Both the position numbers and the translations under genes were made by a program. Below are positions 34,166 through 40,906 of a stretch of 64,000 bases of DNA, piece after piece. The stretch spans positions 8,509,001 through 8,573,000 of the forward strand of contig NZ_CP025394.1 in assembly GCF_002943525.1 (NCBI RefSeq), in the 5' to 3' direction. The stretch's first letter is position 1, and every line of letters begins with the position of its first letter. The notes beneath the pieces are model-generated. The model had not been told where the DNA came from. It saw only the letters and a list, made by a program, of their open reading frames with translations, and did no database searches. This DNA comes from Kitasatospora sp. MMS16-BH015. GTDB taxonomy: Bacteria > Actinomycetota > Actinomycetes > Streptomycetales > Streptomycetaceae.

Positions 34166-35101
34166 ATGAGTGCCTTCTCCTTCGTGTCCGCATCCGGCCG
34201 CCGCTCGCGGGCGACGCGCCCGGGCGGCGTCGGGGTGACCCGCCCGGGCCTGGCCTGGGCGGTGCCCGCGACCGTGTTCTTCCTGCTGTTCGCCCTGGTG
34301 CCGCTGGTCCTGGTGGCGGTGCTCTCCTTCACCAGCTGGAACGGTGTCGACGCCCCCCGGTTCAACGGCCTCGCCAACTGGACCAAGCTGCTGCACGACC
34401 CGGTGATGACGCAGAGCGTCTGGCTGACCCTGGTGCTGACCGTGGCCGGGGTGGTCGTGCAGACGCCGGTGAGCATCCTGCTGGGCGTGTGGGCGGCCGG
34501 CCACCAGCGCAACCGCGCCGTGCTGTCCGCGATCTTCTTCATCCCGCTGCTGCTCTCCGCGACCGCGATCTCGGTGGTCTGGCGTGCCATCCTCGACCCC
34601 AACTTCGGGGTGCCCTCCCAGCTGGGCTGGCTGTTCGGCGACGGCAACCTGATGGGCAGTCAGAGCGGCGCCCTGGCGGTGCTGACCTTCGTCGGCCTCT
34701 GGCAGTGGACGCCCATGCACGCGCTGCTCTACCAGGGCGGCGCCCGGGCCATCCCGCCGGTGCTCTACCAGGCCGCGTCGATCGACGGCGCGGGCCGGGC
34801 GAGGCAGTTCTTCCACATCACCCTGCCGCAGCTGCGCAACACCATGATCACCTCGGTGATCCTGATGCTGGTCGGCGGCCTGACCACCTTCGACACCATC
34901 CTCATCCTCACCCAGGGCGGCCCCGGCACCGACACCACCAACAGTGCCTTCTACATGTACCAACAGGCCTTCAAGAGCTTCGACTTCGGCGCGGGCTCGG
35001 CCATCGCCCTGGTCCTGGTCGTGGTCGCCACCCTGATCTCGCTGGCCGTCGTGCGCCTGTCCGGCTACGACAAGATGCGCAGCACCACGGAGGGGCTCTG
35101 A
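34166..35101 (+). CDS. bxlF: Xylobiose-type ABC transporter permease 1
   Basis: 311 residues with six membrane helices and the inner-membrane EAA region (YQAASIDGAGRARQFFHITLPQL), as in MalF-like sugar permeases. It begins 11 bp after bxlE, and its TGA shares a base with the next ATG. It forms one half of the channel. Confidence 0.9.
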   Translation: MSAFSFVSASGRRSRATRPGGVGVTRPGLAWAVPATVFFLLFALVPLVLVAVLSFTSWNGVDAPRFNGLANWTKLLHDPVMTQSVWLTLVLTVAGVVVQTPVSILLGVWAAGHQRNRAVLSAIFFIPLLLSATAISVVWRAILDPNFGVPSQLGWLFGDGNLMGSQSGALAVLTFVGLWQWTPMHALLYQGGARAIPPVLYQAASIDGAGRARQFFHITLPQLRNTMITSVILMLVGGLTTFDTILILTQGGPGTDTTNSAFYMYQQAFKSFDFGAGSAIALVLVVVATLISLAVVRLSGYDKMRSTTEGL

Positions 35102-35919
35102 TGCGACGCCGTCCCAACTACCTCGCCGGGCTCGGCTCGCTGGTCTGGCTCGCCCTGGTCGGCTTCCCGCTGTACGTCCTGCTGATCTCGACCTTCCGGA
35201 CCAGGGCCAACTACTCGACCGAGGGCCCGCTCAGCTTCCCCTCGCGGCTGACCCTGCAGAACTACCTGGACGACTTCTCGGGCGGCTTCGGCCAGGACTT
35301 CCTGAACACCCTCCTGGTCACCGTGAGCGTGGTCGCGATCGTCCTGCTGGTGGTGCCGCCGCTCGCCTACGCGATCGTGCGCGCCCGGGGCCGGACCATC
35401 AGCACGGTGTTCCGGATCTTCCTGCTGGGGCTGGCGATCCCGGCGCAGGCCGTGATCGTGCCGATGTTCTACGTGATCAGCAAGGCCGGCCTGTACGACA
35501 ACCTGCTGGGTGTCATCCTGCCCACCGCCGCGTTCTGCCTGCCGGTGTGCACCCTGGTGCTCACCGGCGCCATGCGCGACATCACCGGCGAGCTCTACGA
35601 GGCCATGGCGATGGACGGCGCCACCCCGTGGCGAGTGTTCTGGCAGCTGGTGCTGCCGCTCTCCAAGGGGGGTCTGTCCTCCGTCGTGGTCTTCGCCGCG
35701 CTCCAGGCGTGGAACGGCTTCCTCTTCCCGCTGATCCTCACTCAGTCGGAGAGCGCCAAGGTGATCACCCTCGGCCTGTACAACTTCCAGACCGAGCACG
35801 GCGTGGACGTGCCCGGCCTGCTCAGCGCCGTGGTGCTGTCGATGCTCCCCATCTTCATCGTCTACCTGTTCGCCCGACGCGCCCTGGTCCAGGGGCTGAT
35901 GGGCGTCGGAGGAAAGTGA
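35101..35919 (+). CDS. bxlG: Xylobiose-type ABC transporter permease 2
   Basis: 272 residues, MalG-like, six helices and the EAA motif YEAMAMDGATPWRVFWQLVLP. The start overlaps the bxlF stop by one base. The stop TGA at 35917 lies inside the first of two lac-like palindromes that also contain start codons of the GH3 gene. Confidence 0.9.
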   Translation: MRRRPNYLAGLGSLVWLALVGFPLYVLLISTFRTRANYSTEGPLSFPSRLTLQNYLDDFSGGFGQDFLNTLLVTVSVVAIVLLVVPPLAYAIVRARGRTISTVFRIFLLGLAIPAQAVIVPMFYVISKAGLYDNLLGVILPTAAFCLPVCTLVLTGAMRDITGELYEAMAMDGATPWRVFWQLVLPLSKGGLSSVVVFAALQAWNGFLFPLILTQSESAKVITLGLYNFQTEHGVDVPGLLSAVVLSMLPIFIVYLFARRALVQGLMGVGGK

Positions 35920-35951
35920 GCGCTCACATGCGCAGAGAAGTGAGCGCTCAC
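35916..35951. promoter_or_regulatory. Tandem lac-like operators overlapping the bxlG stop and GH3 start codons
   Basis: GTGAGCGCTCAC occurs perfectly at 35916-35927 and 35940-35951, each followed by ATG. The centres are 24 bp apart. Both lie inside the translation start region of the GH3 gene rather than at a promoter, so binding would act as a roadblock on an internal transcript or as an internal operator. They may also simply be a duplicated start segment. Confidence 0.7.
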
Positions 35952-38321
35952 ATGAGCGCTGACGCCCAGGTCGTCCTGCACCCCGGCCCGACCGCCCCCT
36001 GGTGCGACCCCACGCTCAGCCCCGAGCAGCGCGCCGACGCGCTGATCGCCGAGATGAGCCTGCCGGAGAAGCTGGGCCAGCTGGTCGGCGTCTGGGTCGG
36101 CGCCTCCGAGGAGGGCGGCGACGTGGCCCCCCACCAGCACGACATGGAGGAGCCGCCCGACCTCGACGAGCTGCTGCCCACCGGGCTGGGCCAGCTGACC
36201 CGGCCCTTCGGCACGGTGCCGGTCGACCCCGCCCTCGGTGCCCTCTCGCTGGCCCGCAGCCAGCAGCGGATCGCCGCCGCCAACCGGTTCGGCATCCCCG
36301 CCCTTGCCCACGAGGAGTGCCTGGCCGGCTTCGCGGCCTGGGGCGCCACCGCCTACCCCGTGCCGCTCTCCTGGGGCGCCACCTTCGACCCGGACCTGAT
36401 CCGGCGGATGGCCGAGGCCATCGGCCGGGACATGCGCGCGGTCGGCGTCCACCAGGGCCTGGCCCCCGTCCTGGACGTGGTCCGCGACGCCCGCTGGGGC
36501 CGGGTGGAGGAGACCATCGGCGAAGACCCCTACCTGGTCGGCACGGTGGCCACCGCCTACGTCCAGGGCCTGGAGTCCGCCGGCATCGTCGCCACGCTCA
36601 AGCACTTCGCCGGCTACTCCGCCTCCCGGGCCGGTCGCAACCTCGCCCCGGTCGGCATGGGCGCCCGCGAGCGCGCCGACGTGATCCTGCCGCCCTTCGA
36701 GATGGCGGTCCGCGAGGGCCGCCCCCGTTCGGTCATGCACGCCTACACCGACACCGACGGCATCCCGTCGGCCGCCGACGAGGCGCTGCTGACCGGTCTG
36801 CTGCGCGGCACCTGGGGCTTCGAAGGCACGCTGGTGGCCGACTACTTCGGCATCGCCTTCCTCAAGCTGCTGCACGGCGTGGCCGGAGACTGGGCCGAGG
36901 CCGCGGGCCTCGCGCTGGCGGCCGGCGTGGACGTGGAGCTGCCGACGGTGAAGACCTTCGGCGAGCCCCTGCGCCGAGCCGTGGAGGACGGGACGGTGCC
37001 CGAGGCGCTGGTCGACCGCGCGCTGCGCCGAGTCCTGGTGCAGAAGGCCCAGCTCGGCCTGCTGGACCCGGAATGGGAGGCCGTCCCGGCGGCGCTGGCC
37101 GGCCGCCCGCTCGACGACCCGCGGGCACTGCGCGGCTCGGTCGACCTGGACCGGCCGGAGAACCGCGCCCTGGCCCGGGAGATCGCCGAGCAGGCCGTGG
37201 TGCTGCTGCGCAACGACGGCACCCTGCCGCTGCGCGGCCCCCGCCGGATCGCGCTGATCGGCCCCAACGCCGACACCCCGACCGCGGTGCTCGGCTGCTA
37301 CTCCTTCCCCGTCCACGTCGGCAGCCAGCACTCGGAGGCGCCGCTCGGCATCGAACTGCCCACGCTGCGGCAGGCGTTGGCGGCCGAGTTCCCCTACAGC
37401 GAGATCCGGACCGTCGCCGGGGTGAGCGTGGACGGGCCCGACACCAGCGGCATCGCCGACGCCGTCGAGGTGGCCCGGCAGGCCGATGTGGTGATCGTCG
37501 CCCTCGGCGACCGGGCCGGCCTGTTCGGGCGCGGTACCAGCGGTGAGGGCTGCGATGTGGAGTCGCTCGAACTACCCGGGCTGCAGGGCAAGTTGCTCGA
37601 CGCCCTGCTGGACACCGGCAAGCCGGTGGTCCCGGTGCTGCTGGCCGGCCGGCCCTACGCCCTGGGGCGCGCGGTGACGGAGGCAGCGGCGCTGGTGCAG
37701 ACCTTCTTCCCCGGCGAGGCCGGGACGGAGGCCGTCGCCGCCGTGCTCAGCGGCCGGATCAACCCCTCGGGCCGGCTGCCCGTCAGCATCCCGGCCCGGC
37801 CGGGCGTGCAGCCCTCCACCTACCTCGCCGCCCGGCTGGCCGGCCCGAGTGAGGTGTCCAGCACCGACCCCACCCCCGCGTTCGGCTTCGGCCACGGACT
37901 CGGGTACACCACCTTCGCCTGGACCGACCTCGCGGTGGAGCAGCCCGAGGCCGACACCGACGGGGCGGTCGAACTCTCCTTCACCCTGGCCAACACCGGC
38001 GAGCGCAGCGGTAGCGAGACCGTCCAGCTCTACCTGCACGACCCCGTAGCGAGCGTGGTCCAGCCGGTGCAGAGGTTGATCGGGTACCGGCGGATCACCC
38101 TCGACGCGGGCGAGCGGACCCGCGTCCGGGTCGGCGTCCCGGCCGACCTCGCCTCCTTCACCGGACGCGACGGCCGCCGGATCGTCGAGCCGGGCGAGCT
38201 GGAACTGCGCCTCGCCGCCTCCAGCGCAGACCCGCGGCTCACCGCCACCGTCCGACTGACCGGCGCGGTGCGGGTGGTGGACCACACCCGGCGGCTGCAC
38301 GCGGAGATCCGGCGCGGCTGA
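35928..38321 (+). CDS. bxlA: Cytoplasmic GH3 beta-xylosidase
   Basis: 797 residues from ATG 35928, or 789 from ATG 35952; in-frame GTG codons at 35916 and 35940 are also possible. GGAGGA (35908-35913) is rather close to the first GTG and 14 bp from the first ATG. GH3 barrel, alpha/beta sandwich and C-terminal Fn3-like domain are all present. The nucleophile Asp lies in LVADYFGIAF and the Lys-His pair in ATLKHFAGYSA. There is no signal peptide, so it acts inside the cell on xylobiose brought in by BxlEFG, releasing xylose for XylA. It ends the bxlEFGA operon. Confidence 0.92.
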   Translation: MRREVSAHMSADAQVVLHPGPTAPWCDPTLSPEQRADALIAEMSLPEKLGQLVGVWVGASEEGGDVAPHQHDMEEPPDLDELLPTGLGQLTRPFGTVPVDPALGALSLARSQQRIAAANRFGIPALAHEECLAGFAAWGATAYPVPLSWGATFDPDLIRRMAEAIGRDMRAVGVHQGLAPVLDVVRDARWGRVEETIGEDPYLVGTVATAYVQGLESAGIVATLKHFAGYSASRAGRNLAPVGMGARERADVILPPFEMAVREGRPRSVMHAYTDTDGIPSAADEALLTGLLRGTWGFEGTLVADYFGIAFLKLLHGVAGDWAEAAGLALAAGVDVELPTVKTFGEPLRRAVEDGTVPEALVDRALRRVLVQKAQLGLLDPEWEAVPAALAGRPLDDPRALRGSVDLDRPENRALAREIAEQAVVLLRNDGTLPLRGPRRIALIGPNADTPTAVLGCYSFPVHVGSQHSEAPLGIELPTLRQALAAEFPYSEIRTVAGVSVDGPDTSGIADAVEVARQADVVIVALGDRAGLFGRGTSGEGCDVESLELPGLQGKLLDALLDTGKPVVPVLLAGRPYALGRAVTEAAALVQTFFPGEAGTEAVAAVLSGRINPSGRLPVSIPARPGVQPSTYLAARLAGPSEVSSTDPTPAFGFGHGLGYTTFAWTDLAVEQPEADTDGAVELSFTLANTGERSGSETVQLYLHDPVASVVQPVQRLIGYRRITLDAGERTRVRVGVPADLASFTGRDGRRIVEPGELELRLAASSADPRLTATVRLTGAVRVVDHTRRLHAEIRRG

Positions 38322-38364
38322 CGGCCCCGCCTTCCGGAGGGGACGGCGGCCGGGCGAGGCGGGC

Positions 38365-38524
38365 GAGCCGGAGGGGGTGGTGCCGGTACGAGAGGGGTGA
38401 GCCGGAGGGGGTGGTGCCGGGGCGAGGCAGGCCGGCCGGGCCGCAGGCACGACGGGGGTGAGCCGGAAGGGGTGGTGCCGGGGCGAGGCAGGCCGGCCGG
38501 CCGGGCCCGCGGGCACGGCGGGGT
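38365..38524. repeat. Tandem GAGCCGGAGGGGGTGGTGCC repeats before LacI paralogue 2
   Basis: Three copies start at 38365, 38399 and 38460. The last two also share the following stretch GGGGCGAGGCAGGCCGGCCG. They occupy much of the 323-bp gap between bxlA and the LacI gene. No gene and no lac-like operator is seen there. Confidence 0.75.
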
Positions 38525-38644
38525 GCCGGACAGCGCGGGGCGGCCCGGCACCCCCGTCCGGACTGGCCGATCTCTGTCGTCCGGAGCGGTCCCTGCCCTG
38601 GGTTGGTCGCGTAGTGTGGTGGGCAGTCGAGGAGGGGGTCGGGT

Positions 38645-39676
38645 GTGGGTGGCGACAGTGTCGGGGCGGAGCAGCGTCTGCCGGTGATGGCGGATGTGGC
38701 GAAGCTGGCGGGGGTGTCGCATCAGACGGTGTCGCGGGTGTTGAACGGTGCTCCGCATGTGCGAGTGGAGACGCGGGAGCGGGTGTTGGCGGCGATCCGG
38801 GAGCTGGACTACCGGCCGAATTCGGCGGCTCGTGCGTTGGTGACGCGGCGTTCGCAGACGTTGGGTGTGGTGAGTTTCGACTCGACGTTGTACGGGCCGG
38901 CGTCGATGCTGGACGGGATCGAGCGGGCGGCGCGCAGTGCGGGGTACTTCGTGAGTGTGACGAGTCTGCGGTCGCTGGACGGGCGTTCGGTGCAGGAGGC
39001 GGTGGACCGGTTGCGTGACCAGGGGGTGGACGGGGTGGTGGTGATCGCGCCGCAGACCTCCGCGGTGAGCGCGGTGGGGCGGCTGTCCACCTCGGTGCCG
39101 GTGGTCGCGGTCGGCTCGGGTGACCAGACCCGGGTGCCGATGGTGTCGGTGGGCAATCTGGCCGGCGCGCAGACGGCCACCCGGTACCTGCTCGACCTGG
39201 GCCACCGCACCGTCCACCACCTGGCCGGGCCGGCCAACTGGCTGGAGAGCCAGGACCGCGAACAGGGCTGGCGCCAGACCCTGCAAGCGGCCGGCGCACC
39301 CGTGCCGGCGGTGGAACGCGGCGACTGGAGCGCCCGCTCCGGCTACCAGGCCGGCCTGCGCATCGCCGAACAGGCCGCCGTCACCGCCGTCTTCTGCGCC
39401 AACGACCACATGGCCCTGGGCCTGCTGCGCGCCCTCCACGAGGCCGGCCGCCCCGTCCCCGACGACATCAGCGTCACCGGCTTCGACGACATCCCCGAAG
39501 CCGCCTACTTCATCCCACCCCTCACCACAGTCCGCCAGGACTTCCCCGAACTCGGCCGCCGCGCCCTCGAACTCCTCGTCGAACAACTCGAAAACCAACC
39601 CACCCCCCACACCCAACTCCACCTCACCCCCGAAATGGTGCTACGCCGTAGTGTGGGACCCGCCAAACGCCCCTGA
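38645..39676 (+). CDS. LacI-family repressor (paralogue 2, likely arabinose/xylo regulator)
   Basis: 343 residues from GTG 38645, six bases after GGAGGGGG. The helix-turn-helix MADVAKLAGVSHQTVSRVLN and most of the first 140 residues match the protein encoded at 8618 almost exactly; the effector domain is also close but with clear differences. Both should read the same TGTKAGCGCTMACA operators and may differ in inducer. The first half uses many G/T-ending codons (GTG, TCG, TTG, CAT). The second half is almost entirely C-ending and becomes G-poor at the end, suggesting a mosaic gene. Downstream lies an orphan operator-promoter at 39730. Confidence 0.88.
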   Translation: MGGDSVGAEQRLPVMADVAKLAGVSHQTVSRVLNGAPHVRVETRERVLAAIRELDYRPNSAARALVTRRSQTLGVVSFDSTLYGPASMLDGIERAARSAGYFVSVTSLRSLDGRSVQEAVDRLRDQGVDGVVVIAPQTSAVSAVGRLSTSVPVVAVGSGDQTRVPMVSVGNLAGAQTATRYLLDLGHRTVHHLAGPANWLESQDREQGWRQTLQAAGAPVPAVERGDWSARSGYQAGLRIAEQAAVTAVFCANDHMALGLLRALHEAGRPVPDDISVTGFDDIPEAAYFIPPLTTVRQDFPELGRRALELLVEQLENQPTPHTQLHLTPEMVLRRSVGPAKRP

Positions 39677-39729
39677 GCCTGTTGGCGCGTTGACCTGCCG
39701 ATCAGTTGCCGTGTGGAACCCGGCACCTG

Positions 39730-39758
39730 TTGACACCGTGCATGTGAGCGCTAACAAT
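39730..39758 (+). promoter_or_regulatory. Orphan promoter with lac-like operator
   Basis: TTGACA (39730-39735), 16 bp, TAACAA (39752-39757). ATGTGAGCGCTAACAAT spans 39742-39758 and so overlaps the -10, exactly as in the arabinose operon promoter at 15504. It is 54 bp after the LacI stop and points into a region without a good gene. Confidence 0.6.
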
Positions 39759-39764
39759 ACTACT

Positions 39765-39935
39765 TAGCCTGCCGCTGACATGGTCGACTCTGCCCCAGGA
39801 AAACCGTTGGCGGCAGGCCACTTCGCAGGTCATCTCGCGCCAGGACGCACCAGGACGAACTCGCTGATCGGCCAGGGGGCGTTCAAGGGGGATGCGGGGG
39901 CGGTGGGTCTGAGTGGAGCCCACCGCCCCCGTTCT
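39765..39935 (+). ncRNA. Candidate sugar-regulated small RNA
   Basis: Inferred only: the transcript from the orphan promoter to the hairpin at 39896 would be about 170 nt, with a 9-bp closing stem near its 5' end. There is no family match that I know of. Confidence 0.25.
39896..39930 (+). terminator. Hairpin terminator downstream of the orphan promoter
   Basis: GGGGGCGGTGGG/CCCACCGCCCCC, a 12-bp stem with an 11-nt loop followed by GTTCTCGTTT, a weak T-tract. Confidence 0.7.
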
Positions 39936-40220
39936 CGTTTCGCGGCGACCTGACCGACGCGAATCGGGTAGGCCTGCTCGGGTCCCCAGCCTCAAGATCC
40001 GAACCGCACGAGGTGTTCCAGGTAGTTGCCGCCCGTGTGGGAAGCCCGGCAGTGCGCAGTCCGTGGCCGATCCACCGCTGCGCGCCTGACGCCGGGGTCG
40101 TCCGGCCCGGGTGGCTCCGCCGTCACGGGCGCGGCGACCGGGCTCGCGGCGGCGGGCCGGGCGGCGGCCGCCCGGCCTGGCGGCTCACCTCCCGAACGGT
40201 GGCTCGGCGCTCCCGGCTGG

Positions 40221-40753
40221 TCAGCCGAGAGCGATCGAGTCGCCGGAGACCGTCACCTTGGTCTCCGGCAGCGGCTCGGTGGCCGGGCCCTTGGCCACGC
40301 TGCCGTCGCTGATCTTGAACTTGCTGCCGTGGCACGGGGGCAGTTGATCGTCCCGTCGGCCACCTCCTGGACCGCGCAGCCTCGGTGGGTGCAGAGCGCC
40401 GAGAACGCCTTGAACTGGCCCGGGACGGGCTGCGTCACCACGACCTTCTGCTCCTTGAGGACCACACCGCCGCCCACGGGGACGTCCGCGGCCTTGAGCA
40501 GGGGGGCTCCGCCGCCGGCCGGTGACTGGCTCGCTGCGGGCGAGTCGCTCGCCGTCGGGGCAGGCTTGGCGGAGGCCGGGGGAGTGCCCCCGCCTGCTGC
40601 GGATGCGGAGTCGTCGGCGGCGGGCGCCTTCGCCGCCGACGATCCGCCACCGCTTGAGCAGGCCACCAGGGCGACCGCCAGGCCGGTGCCGCCGGCGATC
40701 GCCACTGCCGCGCGGCGGGAGGGGTGTCCTGTCGAGCTGGAGCCTTCAGCCAC
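40221..40753 (-). pseudogene. Exported Rieske [2Fe-2S] protein gene with a frameshift
   Basis: From GTG 40753 the product has a twin-arginine signal (SRRAAVAIAGGTGLAVALVACS, with a lipobox), a long Ala/Ser/Pro linker and a Rieske domain with CTHRGC. The frame then breaks at a run of five G (40336-40340, plus strand) just where the second CxxH pair should follow. In another frame the rest is intact (CHGSKFKISDGSVAKGPATEP...ALG, stop at 40221). Two extra bases in the run explain the break, so this is either a recent mutation or an assembly error. The intact form would be a membrane-bound electron carrier. Confidence 0.75.
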
Positions 40754-40877
40754 TGGGTGTTCCTGTTCGGTGCAGAGTGCCGGCGCCACGGGTCCGTGGT
40801 CGACCGGGGAGCGCGGTGCCCGCGTCTTACCGGTCGTACGTGCGTCGGCGGCCCTGTGTTCAATGCGGCGGAAGGAA

Positions 40878-40891
40878 TGTGAGCGCTAACT
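40878..40891. promoter_or_regulatory. Lac-like operator TGTGAGCGCTAACT
   Basis: It lies 125 bp upstream of the Rieske start and 16 bp past the GH127 stop. It fits the consensus at all but the last base. Whether it serves the Rieske gene is unclear. Confidence 0.55.
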
Positions 40892-40906
40892 CGCCGCCCC
40901 CGGCCG

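Larger units (their letters stand above)
39677..40220. other. 544-bp region with orphan promoter, structured stretch and terminator
   Basis: It contains a promoter with lac-like operator (39730-39758), a 9-bp long-range stem GCCTGCCGC/GCGGCAGGC (39767-39775 with 39810-39818) and a terminator hairpin (39896-39930). The only short frame, 39780-39953, lacks a ribosome site. After 39950 I see nothing recognisable up to the Rieske gene. Confidence 0.5.

Noticed and set aside
39780..39953. 57-codon frame after the orphan promoter
   Set aside because: No ribosome site, ordinary composition of a random frame, and it runs through the terminator hairpin.
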